A stretch of DNA of 64,000 bases from Candidatus Gastranaerophilales bacterium (GTDB taxonomy: Bacteria; Cyanobacteriota; Vampirovibrionia; Gastranaerophilales; Gastranaerophilaceae). A program made the position numbers and the translations under genes. Shown piece after piece: positions 8,757 through 16,871 of this stretch (position 1 is the first letter of the stretch; each line of letters starts with the position of its first letter). The stretch covers positions 1-64,000 of the forward strand of contig CALVBI010000002.1 of assembly GCA_944325735.1 (NCBI GenBank). The letters run 5' to 3'. The notes below the pieces were generated by a model that was given only the letters and a program-made list of their open reading frames with translations, had not been told where the DNA came from and made no database searches.

Positions 8757-9611
8757 ATGACTGACAATGCTTATTCTGCATTTATCCCTGAAATTTGGAG
8801 CCAAAAGCTAAATTATATGCTTTCAAAAGAATGTGTAATGCTCCAATGTGTTAACAGAAATTGGGAAGGTGAAATTAAAAATCAAGGCGATAAAGTAAAA
8901 ATTATTACTCCTGCGGATGTTGCAATTTCAACATTGAGTACTTCTAATATTACTTATGATGAATTAGAACCAACATCTCAAGATTTAGTAATTGATCAGA
9001 AAAAGTTCTTTGCATTTAAAATTAATGATGTAGCTCAAGTTCAAGCTAATACAGATATTATGGAAGCTCATTTGAAAAATGCTAAAAAAGCTATCGAAGA
9101 AGTTCAAGACGCTTATATTTTATCATTGCATACAGAAGTTGATCCAAAAAATGTCGTTGGAACAGAAGAAGCTGCTGTAACTCTTGATAAATCTACTATT
9201 TATTCAAAATTTGTAGAATTAGCGCTATGCCTAAAAAATTCAAATGCAGTTACAACAGGTGTAAGACCTTGGGTTGTAATTAATCCGACAATTGAATCTT
9301 ATTTATTACAAAGTTCTGAATTTATTGGAGCTCATAATGTTGCTGATGAAACTTTAAGAGAAGGTGCAATTGGTAGAATTGCTGGCATGGATGTTTTAGT
9401 GAGCACAAATTTAGGTGATGTTTCCGGTAAATATTATGTCTTAGCAGGTACAAATGAAGCTATTACTTTTGCTTCTCAATTATCAAAAATTGAAAGCTTG
9501 AGAGATAAAGACAGTTTCTCTGATTTAGTAAGAGGTCTTTATTTGTATGGTGCAAAAGTTGTACAGCCAAAAGCTCTTGCAAAAATGGTTGTAACAGCAG
9601 CTGCTGCATAA
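8757..9611 (+). CDS. Major capsid (coat) protein, HK97 fold, P22-like
   Basis: 284-aa coat protein. The N-terminal FIPEIWSQKLNYMLSKECV, the strand-rich GDKVKIITPADV, KKFFAFKINDVAQVQ, the segment RPWVVINPTIESYLLQ and the late GMDVLVSTNLG follow the usual order of coat proteins in podoviruses and related siphoviruses. No N-terminal scaffold or protease domain is fused. It has a strong AAAGGAAA ribosome binding site and is probably the most expressed gene of the cassette. Confidence in the capsid role is high; exact family is uncertain. Confidence 0.87.
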   Translation: MTDNAYSAFIPEIWSQKLNYMLSKECVMLQCVNRNWEGEIKNQGDKVKIITPADVAISTLSTSNITYDELEPTSQDLVIDQKKFFAFKINDVAQVQANTDIMEAHLKNAKKAIEEVQDAYILSLHTEVDPKNVVGTEEAAVTLDKSTIYSKFVELALCLKNSNAVTTGVRPWVVINPTIESYLLQSSEFIGAHNVADETLREGAIGRIAGMDVLVSTNLGDVSGKYYVLAGTNEAITFASQLSKIESLRDKDSFSDLVRGLYLYGAKVVQPKALAKMVVTAAAA

Positions 9612-9629
9612 AATTTATCCATACCCCAT

Positions 9630-9668
9630 AATGCATCTTCAAAAAATTATATGAGAAGATGCATTATT
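9630..9668 (+). terminator. Hairpin terminator or attenuator after coat gene
   Basis: Perfect 11-bp stem AATGCATCTTC / GAAGATGCATT with a 14-nt loop, followed by ATTTT. It would lower expression of downstream genes relative to coat. Confidence 0.65.
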
Positions 9669-9688
9669 TTAAAATAACGAGGTTAATT

Positions 9689-9925
9689 ATGTTTGATAAC
9701 TTAAAAGAAAGTATAAAAGAGCTTGCTAAAACTGCTGTTATAAAAGCAGAAGAAGCATTAGGAAGTAATAAAGGTCAGCAAAAAAAAGAAATGGCAATAA
9801 AATATATAGTTGAAAAAATTCCTGTGCCGGCTCTTTTTAAACCGATTATTTCATTGTTATTATCCTCTTTTATCGATGATGCAATAGAATTAGCGGTTGA
9901 ATATATGAAAAATGAGGTACTTTAA
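9689..9925 (+). CDS. Small hypothetical phage protein, 78 aa
   Basis: I do not recognise the family. The ATG at 9689 is chosen because GAGG precedes it; a longer in-frame start at 9659 would lie inside the post-coat hairpin. The protein is a basic helix (KESIKELAKTAVIKAEEAL) followed by a hydrophobic helix with proline (KIPVPALFKPIISLLLSSF), so it may be membrane associated. It lies 2 bases before the next gene, with which it is surely cotranscribed. Confidence 0.6.
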   Translation: MFDNLKESIKELAKTAVIKAEEALGSNKGQQKKEMAIKYIVEKIPVPALFKPIISLLLSSFIDDAIELAVEYMKNEVL

Positions 9926-9927
9926 TT

Positions 9928-10581
9928 ATGAATGAACAAAATATACAAAATCTTTCATCCTATGCCGGTAATCAACAAGCGATACCCGGAGCTCAACAAC
10001 CTGTCAATAATGACGCAGAATCTGTAAAACAAATGGCTGTGAATGATTTAAAAACTATTAAAAATCTTGTGCAATCAGGGGTTATGACCCAAGAACAAGG
10101 ACAAAATTTAATGAATTATGTTACACAAAAGGCGTTTGAAAAGTATACATTATGTCAACAAGGTCAAACACCTCAAGGTGCGCTACAACAGCCAGTCGCT
10201 CAACAACAAGGTCAATTACAGACAAATGCTATGACTCCTGATTTCTTTAATCAAGATGGTAGAATTGATGTTTATGATTATTTAAGAAATTCTAATATCG
10301 CTTTAGATCAGGATGAACTCTCTAAAATTTCAGCTTTGGTAGAAAAAATTGAAAAAACTGCGATTGAGAAATATTTGAGAGAATTACAACACGAAAAAAC
10401 ATTAAATAGCGAAAATGAAACCGCAAAACAGAGATTGAGAGCTAATGCTCAAAATTCAGGATCTGACGGTGTAAAGAATCTGGTTTTCACTCGTGAACAA
10501 ATCGGCAAAATGAGTGGTGCGGAATTTGCTAAGTACGAAAGTGCGATTATGGATCAATTAAGAAAAGGTCTTATAAAATAG
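9928..10581 (+). CDS. Gln-rich phage protein, possible scaffold
   Basis: 217-aa hydrophilic protein with a Gln/Pro-rich, low-complexity middle (QQGQTPQGALQQPVAQQQGQ) and helical ends (KISALVEKIEKTAIEKYLREL; FTREQIGKMSGAEFAKYES). It lacks Cys-rich or membrane features. The MSGAEFAKYE-type C-terminal segment and the position beside the coat gene fit a scaffolding or capsid-associated protein, but phage scaffold genes usually precede coat, so this is inference. A terminator follows. Confidence 0.55.
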   Translation: MNEQNIQNLSSYAGNQQAIPGAQQPVNNDAESVKQMAVNDLKTIKNLVQSGVMTQEQGQNLMNYVTQKAFEKYTLCQQGQTPQGALQQPVAQQQGQLQTNAMTPDFFNQDGRIDVYDYLRNSNIALDQDELSKISALVEKIEKTAIEKYLRELQHEKTLNSENETAKQRLRANAQNSGSDGVKNLVFTREQIGKMSGAEFAKYESAIMDQLRKGLIK

Positions 10582-10604
10582 CAATATTCAAAAAATCTTT
10601 GTGG

Positions 10605-10636
10605 AAAAAACAGTCTTTTTTAAGGCTGTTTTTTCT
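10605..10636 (+). terminator. Rho-independent terminator
   Basis: Stem AAAAAACAGTC / GGCTGTTTTTT with a short T-rich loop, followed by TTTTTC, between the scaffold-like and adaptor-like genes. Confidence 0.85.
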
Positions 10637-10658
10637 TGAAGATTAAGAAAGGAAATGT

Positions 10659-11297
10659 ATGAATTATTTAGAACTGATAAATAAATGTCTTGTTGAATTA
10701 AATTATAAACAGGTGAATGCTTTTTCTGAATTAACTAAAAATGACCATAAAAAGTTGAAAAATATTATAAATGTTTTAAATTCAGAAATTTGTGGTTTTG
10801 GCAGATGGGCTTTTTTATTGCGAAAAACAGAATTAAGTCTGCCTAAAAATACCGGTGAAATTGATAATACAGTTGAAGGAAGAATTGAAACATTAGTAAT
10901 AGATGGAGTTAAATTTGATTATTTTCAAGACTTTGAAGCATTTTTTGTTAACTCTCAACCTCAAAATACGTATAGTTTGTTTAATGATAAAATTTTGCTT
11001 CCAATTTTTAATCAAGACAAAAATATAGACATATTGTATTATACGAAAAATTGCGCCAAAGATTCAGAAGGTAATGAAAAATTCCAAATGGAAGAAGCAG
11101 TGGATTCATCTTTGATACCAGAACCTTTTGTAGAACCATTGTTAGTATATGGAGCATGTATGAGATTGAAAGGAAATCCACAGCATGTTCGTTTCAATTA
11201 TTGGTATAGCATGTATAAAGATGCATTAGCAAATATGCGTTCAAGAATTTCTGCAAGTATGGATGAGCAGCCTTCTGTAAGATTGCATAGAAGATAA
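10659..11297 (+). CDS. Phage head-tail adaptor-like protein (P22 gp4-like)
   Basis: 212-aa protein of the type that sits under the portal ring. N-terminal helices LELINKCLVELNYKQV and KNIINVLNSEICGFGRWAFL, a middle strand region, then VEPLLVYGACMRLKGNP and FNYWYSMYKDALANMRSR form the helical bundle typical of podovirus tail adaptors. It starts behind AAGGAAATGT. Assignment rests on pattern and on the neighbouring portal and hub-like genes. Confidence 0.65.
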   Translation: MNYLELINKCLVELNYKQVNAFSELTKNDHKKLKNIINVLNSEICGFGRWAFLLRKTELSLPKNTGEIDNTVEGRIETLVIDGVKFDYFQDFEAFFVNSQPQNTYSLFNDKILLPIFNQDKNIDILYYTKNCAKDSEGNEKFQMEEAVDSSLIPEPFVEPLLVYGACMRLKGNPQHVRFNYWYSMYKDALANMRSRISASMDEQPSVRLHRR

Positions 11298-11482
11298 GTT
11301 ATATTTTAATGTGGGTTAGTTTTTGCACAAAAAAAACAGGAAGTTTAAAATTCATTTTCCCCTCCTGTTAAGATTTACACTAGCCGAAATATAAATAGCA
11401 TGATTATTATACAATTTTTTTTGAAAAAATTCAAATAGTACAAAGATTTGTAAAGAAAAGTACATAATTATTACCCTGAAAA

Positions 11483-11923
11483 ATGATGAAAAAATTAACA
11501 ATACAACAGAAAAAATTTGTAACTGAATATATAAAATCCCTAAATGGCGAACTTTCTGCGAAAAATGCTGGATATAAATCAAAAGATTTGAAAGAGACAG
11601 CTTCAAGGCTTTTATCTGAAGATTTGATAATAAAAGAAATTAAATTTCAGTTAAAAAGTCAGATTAATTCATTGAGAGTTAATAAAGGATATGTAATTCA
11701 AAAGCTTTTGCAGATTGCTGAATTTTCTTTGGAAGAAGAAGATATTTTGGATAAAGAAGGATGTCCGACAGGGAAGAAGAAACTTCGAGATACATCTGCA
11801 GGATTGAAAGCATTGGAAAGTTTGTGTAAGTATTTAGGGTTCACTATTACTCAAGATAATGAAGATGAATATAAAGCTGCAAAAATTATAACGATTTCAA
11901 ATCTTGATGATGAAAAAATTTAA
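11483..11923 (+). CDS. Terminase small subunit
   Basis: DNA-recognition subunit of the packaging motor. LTIQQKKFVTEYIKSLNGEL with SAKNAGYKSKDLKETASRLL is the classic N-terminal HTH of Terminase_2 proteins, followed by an oligomerisation helix region. 146 aa is normal. The usual arrangement is small subunit directly before large subunit; here the large subunit lies 3.3 kb downstream, after a GNAT-like protein and the portal. No clear Shine-Dalgarno precedes the ATG pair at 11483/11486. Confidence 0.86.
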   Translation: MMKKLTIQQKKFVTEYIKSLNGELSAKNAGYKSKDLKETASRLLSEDLIIKEIKFQLKSQINSLRVNKGYVIQKLLQIAEFSLEEEDILDKEGCPTGKKKLRDTSAGLKALESLCKYLGFTITQDNEDEYKAAKIITISNLDDEKI

Positions 11924-11939
11924 TAAAGGAGAATTGCAT

Positions 11940-12290
11940 ATGAAAAATAATGAAGCTGAAGAAAGACTCTTGAATAATGCTTCTATTGAAGATCTTATAA
12001 AAATGAAAATTGAAAGAGAATTTATGGAAGATTTGAAAAAATCAAAACAAAAAGTTTTACCAAAAACTTATACGGATATAAAAGACGTTCCTCAAGATAA
12101 AATCTTTTCAAAATGTTCAGTGTTCAGATATTTTAATCGTAATACAAAATGCGAAACTTTTGTAAACGGGATTCAAGCTGATGCTTTGATTGGTATTCAA
12201 AATAATGTAAGAGAAAAAATGCTAAAAGGTCAATTAGATGCATTTACGACAGAATCTGCGTATGTAAAATTTGAGAAAGCGGTATTTTAA
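11940..12290 (+). CDS. Hypothetical phage protein, 116 aa
   Basis: Not recognised. The ATG at 11940 follows AAAGGAGAA with correct spacing; an in-frame start at 11904 lies within the small terminase gene. The protein is charged and mostly helical at its N-terminus (EERLLNNASIEDLIKMKIER), then CSVFRYFNRNTKCETFVNG. Its stop overlaps the start of the GNAT-like gene in TAATG, so the two are translationally coupled. Confidence 0.65.
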   Translation: MKNNEAEERLLNNASIEDLIKMKIEREFMEDLKKSKQKVLPKTYTDIKDVPQDKIFSKCSVFRYFNRNTKCETFVNGIQADALIGIQNNVREKMLKGQLDAFTTESAYVKFEKAVF

Positions 12291-12796
12291 TGACTGAGTA
12301 CAGAAATCCTTTTGACAAACCTGCTTTTTTTGAGCAGGCTTTATTTTTATATATAAAATATTTGCGATATTTGGAAGATGATTATGCTTTAAATAATTCC
12401 AATATCTATGATTACTTTTTTAATTTAATCCAAAGAACATCTCCGTTTTTCTTTGTAATTACAGAGGGGGATTTAGTTAGCGGATTTGTATATCTTGATA
12501 ATCTGATAGGTGACGGGAAAAGACTGCATAGTGCGGAATTGACGACTTGTTTTGATAAAAGATTTTGGGGTGATTATACAAAACGATGTGCAAGATTTTT
12601 TATAAATTACTGCTTTGAAACTTATGGATTAAAAAAGATAAAAGCACTTGTCTACCCTGACAATTCAAGAGTAAAAACGCTTTTGAAAAATTCAGGTTTT
12701 GTAAAAGAAGCAGTGTTAAAAAATGAAACCCTAAGAAATAACAAACTGCAAGATGTAGAAGTATATTCAGTATTCAGTCAGTTTTATAACCGCTGA
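12290..12796 (+). CDS. GNAT-fold acetyltransferase-like protein in phage cassette
   Basis: Predicted acyl-CoA N-acyltransferase. The strand order fits the GNAT fold: PFFFVITEGDLVSGFVYLD (beta2-3), then HSAELTTCFDKRFWGDY (beta4 and pyrophosphate-loop region), and KKIKALVYPDNSRVKTLLKN followed by SGFVKEAVL, the conserved C-terminal half. Similar proteins occur beside structural genes in podoviruses; substrate unknown. It overlaps the preceding stop by one base. The acetyl-CoA loop is degenerate, so activity is uncertain. Confidence 0.7.
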   Translation: MTEYRNPFDKPAFFEQALFLYIKYLRYLEDDYALNNSNIYDYFFNLIQRTSPFFFVITEGDLVSGFVYLDNLIGDGKRLHSAELTTCFDKRFWGDYTKRCARFFINYCFETYGLKKIKALVYPDNSRVKTLLKNSGFVKEAVLKNETLRNNKLQDVEVYSVFSQFYNR

Positions 12797-12840
12797 AAAT
12801 ATTTAAAAATCTATGATTTAACCTAAAGAAAGGGGTAAAA

Positions 12841-14499
12841 ATGAAAATTGAAACAGAAGATTTGACACAAAAACTTTCTGATTTAGAGGAAAAGTTTTTA
12901 GTTAGTAATATTATTGAAAAATATGATAAATTTGACGGGCAGCGAAGTGCTCAATTGACAGACATAAAACTTGTAAGAGATGCAATTTATAATTCAGATG
13001 TTCCAAAAATTAACGGCTGGGACAACAGAGTTGAACTTCCTGACATATACGAATTAGCTCAGACATTAAAATCTCATATAAGTGAAAATTTATATTCTCA
13101 CCCTGATGCGATGTTTGATGTATCAGGTACAACGCCACAGACTCAAGGTTTTGCAAATAAACAAAAAGCAATGCTTGTAAATACCTTTGAGCAAATGAAA
13201 ATTGAAGATGAGATTGAAAAAGTTATTGACGGAATTGTCGAGACAGGTGAATGTACGCTTTTTGTCGGCTGGGAAACAAAGATTAAATCTATAAGAAGAG
13301 CTCAGACTATAGAGGAGCAAATTCTTAATCCAGAGAAAAAAGGCTTTGTGATTGATGACAAAGTTATTTATGACAATGCAAAAGTTAAACATATAAAATC
13401 TGAAGATTTTGTCTTTGATAAATATAACCGTGATAACTGGGATAAATGTGCAAAAATTTATAAAACATATTCATCAATTGATGAAATATTTTCAGATAAA
13501 GCAAATAATTGCTTGGACGAGAAAAAATTGGAAATTTTGAAAGGAGTGGTGGCTGGCAGAAAATCTCAAAATAATGATGAGAATGCTGTAGAAGGAAAGA
13601 AAGTAGAAATTTTGGAATTTTGGGGAGATATAGAACTCTCAGATGGAACGCTGCTTAAAAACTGGTTAATTGTAGTTGCTGCAAGATGTGAAATTATTCG
13701 TTTTGAATCAAATCCGTTTGTGATAAATCCGTTTATTCATGCAAATATAATTGAATCACCTCAAACAGGTCGAGGTATTTCTCCTTTACGGGTTGCTTTG
13801 ATATTGAATAGTTTGGCATCAACTATTTTAAATAAACAGATTGATGCTCTGACTTTAATGATGAATCCTCCATATCTTGCCCCTAAAGGATGTTTTAAAG
13901 GCCAGCAGGATGTAAGACCCGGAAAAATTATTGAATATGATGCTGCTTTAATGCCTACTGCTCCGACTCCTTTATCTTTTGATAAAGCAATGGTCGGGTG
14001 GGATTTCTTGAACTATTTTAAATCTACTATAGAAAGTGCAACTGGAATTTTCAAAAATATGGCAGGAAATCTTCAATCAGCTGAACGTACGGCAACTGAA
14101 TTGAATTATTCAGTGAACGGTCAAGAAGCACGTTTAAATATGATTTTAGATTCAATAAACAGAAAAATTATTGTTCCTATGGTAGAAAAAACTGCAGAAA
14201 TAATTTCATATTTCAAACTCGGTAAAGAATTGATTGGCGTAAATGACAGAGGCAAAACAAGCTTTATGGAAATTGACGATAATGTAAGAAATGCGAATTA
14301 CATATATCGTTATGGAGATAGAAGGGCTTCTTTTGAAAGAAAAATGAGATTGAAGGAGTTATTTGAAGTTGTTCAATCATTTGCACAAGTTCCTGAAGTC
14401 GAAGAAAAAATTGACTGGTTAGAATGTTTTAAATTTGCACTTGAACAATATGGAATAGAAAACGCAAATAATTTTTTACTAAATGATGACAAATCATAG
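12841..14499 (+). CDS. Phage portal protein
   Basis: 552-aa portal, the dodecameric ring at the capsid vertex that threads DNA. It has a helical N-terminus, an alpha/beta wing (VEILEFWGDIELSDGTLLKN, FESNPFVINPFIHANI), the central QTGRGISPLRVALILNSLAS and the long stem and crown helices RTATELNYSVNGQEARLNMI, then LDSINRKIIVPMVEKTAEII. The pattern fits podovirus-type portals. AAAGGGG precedes the ATG. A hairpin overlaps its stop codon. Confidence 0.87.
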   Translation: MKIETEDLTQKLSDLEEKFLVSNIIEKYDKFDGQRSAQLTDIKLVRDAIYNSDVPKINGWDNRVELPDIYELAQTLKSHISENLYSHPDAMFDVSGTTPQTQGFANKQKAMLVNTFEQMKIEDEIEKVIDGIVETGECTLFVGWETKIKSIRRAQTIEEQILNPEKKGFVIDDKVIYDNAKVKHIKSEDFVFDKYNRDNWDKCAKIYKTYSSIDEIFSDKANNCLDEKKLEILKGVVAGRKSQNNDENAVEGKKVEILEFWGDIELSDGTLLKNWLIVVAARCEIIRFESNPFVINPFIHANIIESPQTGRGISPLRVALILNSLASTILNKQIDALTLMMNPPYLAPKGCFKGQQDVRPGKIIEYDAALMPTAPTPLSFDKAMVGWDFLNYFKSTIESATGIFKNMAGNLQSAERTATELNYSVNGQEARLNMILDSINRKIIVPMVEKTAEIISYFKLGKELIGVNDRGKTSFMEIDDNVRNANYIYRYGDRRASFERKMRLKELFEVVQSFAQVPEVEEKIDWLECFKFALEQYGIENANNFLLNDDKS

Positions 14500-14517
14500 T
14501 GCCGCATTTGCGGCACT
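14498..14517 (+). promoter_or_regulatory. Hairpin overlapping portal stop codon
   Basis: Perfect GC-rich stem AGTGCCGC / GCGGCACT with a 4-nt loop begins within the TAG stop. There is no following T run, so it is more likely an mRNA stability or attenuation element than a full terminator. Confidence 0.5.
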
Positions 14518-14574
14518 AATTTACAAAAACATAAGTATATGATAAACTGATTCATATTAATTGAAGGAGTTATT

Positions 14575-15141
14575 ATGAAAAAGTTTATTAAATATTTTTG
14601 TTTATTATCTTTATTTTTATTTTGTAATTTAGATGTAAATGCTATATCTGATGATTTATCTGTGCCTAAGGGGACAGTTATTCCTTTAGCATATTCAATA
14701 AAGGTTAATAGCCGTAACGTCAAGCCTGATGATCAAATTCCTGTGTATGTGGTTAAAGATGTTTTAGTTAACGGGAGAGTTGTTTTTAATAAAGGTGCTA
14801 AAGGTTATTTAACAGTGTTTGATGCCAGAAAAGTGAATGCTTGGAGTTGGACAGAGTATAAAAAAGGTGGCTTTATCGAATTTGATGGAGGAGAGGTCGC
14901 TGATGCAAAAGGAATAATGAGAAAAATTGATTATAATGAATATTTGAAAGGTGCAGACTTGAACCCATCATCTTCTACTGTTTATGTCGGAAATTCTTAT
15001 ATTAACGGAACTAATCAAAATGTTTCAACTGTAGGTACGGCTTTTTCTAACGGATATAGTATAACAGGTGAGAATGTTATAATTCCTAAGGATACAAGAT
15101 TTAGGGTTAAAACAAGTGAAGATTTTATAATAAATTATTAA
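14575..15141 (+). CDS. Secreted hypothetical protein in phage cassette, 188 aa
   Basis: Has a Sec signal peptide (basic MKKFIK, hydrophobic core to LFLFC, cleavage near VNA-IS around residue 23). The mature part is beta-rich: VPKGTVIPLAYSIKVNSR, IPVYVVKDVLVNGRVVFNKG, and a Ser/Asn/Thr-rich stretch near 130-150. It resembles bacterial envelope proteins rather than virion proteins, so it may be a moron gene or a host gene caught between portal and terminase. GAAGGAG precedes the start, and a terminator follows. Confidence 0.65.
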   Translation: MKKFIKYFCLLSLFLFCNLDVNAISDDLSVPKGTVIPLAYSIKVNSRNVKPDDQIPVYVVKDVLVNGRVVFNKGAKGYLTVFDARKVNAWSWTEYKKGGFIEFDGGEVADAKGIMRKIDYNEYLKGADLNPSSSTVYVGNSYINGTNQNVSTVGTAFSNGYSITGENVIIPKDTRFRVKTSEDFIINY

Positions 15142-15159
15142 TTAAAAAGATTAAATAAA

Positions 15160-15194
15160 AAAATAAAACCGCTAAAAATAGCGGTTTTATTTTA
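15160..15194 (+). terminator. Rho-independent terminator
   Basis: AAATAAAACCGCTA / TAGCGGTTTTATTT stem with AAAA loop, after the secreted 188-aa gene and before the large terminase. Confidence 0.85.
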
Positions 15195-15221
15195 GTGCGA
15201 TTATTAGGGTTATAAAAAATT

Positions 15222-16511
15222 ATGTTATATAAATTATTAAAAGCTCAGCGAGAATTTTTGGAAATTCCGCATGATTATACATTGGATGTTGCAGTTTATC
15301 AGGGAGGTTACGGGTCGGGGAAGACCTTTGCGGGCTCGCTTTTAGGTATATTGCTTGCTTTAAAATTCCCAGGTGTCCGAGGATTAGTTGGAGCTCAAAC
15401 GTATACTCTTGTTAGAGACACGACTTTGCAGACATATTTTGAGCATTTGGAAAATTTCGGTTTTGTCGAAGGTAAGGATTATGAATGGTCGTCGTCTTTA
15501 CAAAAATTGACTTTTAAAAACGGTTCTGAAATCCTTTTTAGACATTTTGACGAGCCTAATAAATTAAAGTCATTAAACCTTGGTTTTGTTGAGATTGAGG
15601 AGATGTCTGATATTCCTTATGATACTTTTAAGATGCTTTTAGGGCGTATGCGTCAGAGAGTGAAAAAGATTTGGAAGAATTTCACTTATCGAATTTTTGG
15701 TCATACAAACCCTGAAATGCAAAGAGGTTGGGTATATAAAACTTTTATTGAAAATCCTGCACCTAATTACAGATTAATTACAGCTCCGACTACGCAGAAT
15801 ATTTATCTTCCTGAAGGTTTTTGTGACGAATTAAAAAAATTGTATGACGAGCAGTATTATAATATTTTTGTACTTGCTCAAAATGGAGAATACAATAACG
15901 GGCTTGTAATAAAAGATTTTACTGATGCAAATATCAAAGAAATTTCATATCAGCCTGATATGGATTTGCATATTTCCTGTGATTTTAACGTTGATCCGAT
16001 GTGTTGGGTGTTTGCTCACAAGACTGATGATAAAGTTTTTTATTTTGATGAAATTGCGATGGAAAATACAACCACTTCAAAAGCTTGTGATGAGTTTTAT
16101 AGACGTTATCCTAATCACAAGGGGAAAGTTATTGTAAATGGTGATGCTTCAGGGGATAACAGAAGTTGTACAAGTGAATATACAAATTACGTAATTATAA
16201 AGAAAAAACTTTTGCAGTATGGGTATGATGTAGAAATTCAGATTAAAGCGTTCAATCCGCCGATAAAAAACAGGATTATGGCATTTAATTCAAAAGTGCG
16301 TTCTGCAGATGGTGAAGTTTGTCTTTTTGTCGATAAAAAATGCGAAAAACTTCTTTATAATATTTACAATTTAAAATACAAGGAAGGTACATCTAAGATA
16401 GATATTCCGACTTATCAGCAGATTAAACAGTCTAAAGAACTTAAATTTTTATCGCACCCAATGGATGCAGCCTCGTATCTTGTTGATTTTTATTGGCCTA
16501 TAACTCTTTAA
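15222..16511 (+). CDS. Terminase large subunit
   Basis: ATP-driven packaging motor and nuclease. The Walker A is GGYGSGKTFAGS near residue 29, Walker B is LGFVEIEEMSD near 124, and the coupling motif follows in FGHTNPEMQRGW. The RNase H-like nuclease has DFNVDP near residue 252, GDASGDNR near 307 and HPMDAASYLVD at the C-terminus, supplying three acidic residues. 429 aa is slightly short but complete. No strong Shine-Dalgarno; a TATAAA box lies 5 bases before the ATG. Confidence 0.93.
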   Translation: MLYKLLKAQREFLEIPHDYTLDVAVYQGGYGSGKTFAGSLLGILLALKFPGVRGLVGAQTYTLVRDTTLQTYFEHLENFGFVEGKDYEWSSSLQKLTFKNGSEILFRHFDEPNKLKSLNLGFVEIEEMSDIPYDTFKMLLGRMRQRVKKIWKNFTYRIFGHTNPEMQRGWVYKTFIENPAPNYRLITAPTTQNIYLPEGFCDELKKLYDEQYYNIFVLAQNGEYNNGLVIKDFTDANIKEISYQPDMDLHISCDFNVDPMCWVFAHKTDDKVFYFDEIAMENTTTSKACDEFYRRYPNHKGKVIVNGDASGDNRSCTSEYTNYVIIKKKLLQYGYDVEIQIKAFNPPIKNRIMAFNSKVRSADGEVCLFVDKKCEKLLYNIYNLKYKEGTSKIDIPTYQQIKQSKELKFLSHPMDAASYLVDFYWPITL

Positions 16512-16523
16512 GGAAAGGATATT

Positions 16524-16754
16524 ATGGATAAAATAATTGAATATTCTCCGATAATTATTGTTGTTTTAATGTTTTTTGTGCAGCAAAAAATATTTGTAAC
16601 TCCTGAGCAATTGGAGAAAAAACATAGGGAAATTGTAGAAGAAATTGAAGAAAAATTTGTAACTATTCATAGTTTTGTTGATTTGAAAGATCAGTTTACG
16701 GAAGTAAAAGATAAAATTGACAAAATGTATGATTTATTAATTGACTTAAAATAA
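16524..16754 (+). CDS. Small membrane protein, possible holin
   Basis: 76 aa with one N-terminal membrane segment (SPIIIVVLMFFVQQKIFV) and a charged coiled-coil tail (VEEIEEKF ... VKDKIDKMYDLLIDLK). It lies 12 bases after the terminase behind AAGGAAAGG. The single membrane helix plus soluble coil is seen in small phage holin or lysis accessory proteins, and the cassette has an endolysin that lacks its own signal. Role is inferred. Confidence 0.6.
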   Translation: MDKIIEYSPIIIVVLMFFVQQKIFVTPEQLEKKHREIVEEIEEKFVTIHSFVDLKDQFTEVKDKIDKMYDLLIDLK

Positions 16755-16871
16755 TGTTAAAGTTTTGTTACATTTGAGCTATATATTTTAAAGTTTAAGT
16801 ATAAAAATGCCGTCAATCCGAATAACAGACATGTTGTTACTAAGATAAATCGAAAGGAAAGCGTTACTACA

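Noticed and set aside
5826-16871. att sites for the phage cassette
   Set aside because: I compared the edges (5826-5974 and 16755-16871) and saw no direct repeat or tRNA, only an isolated palindrome.
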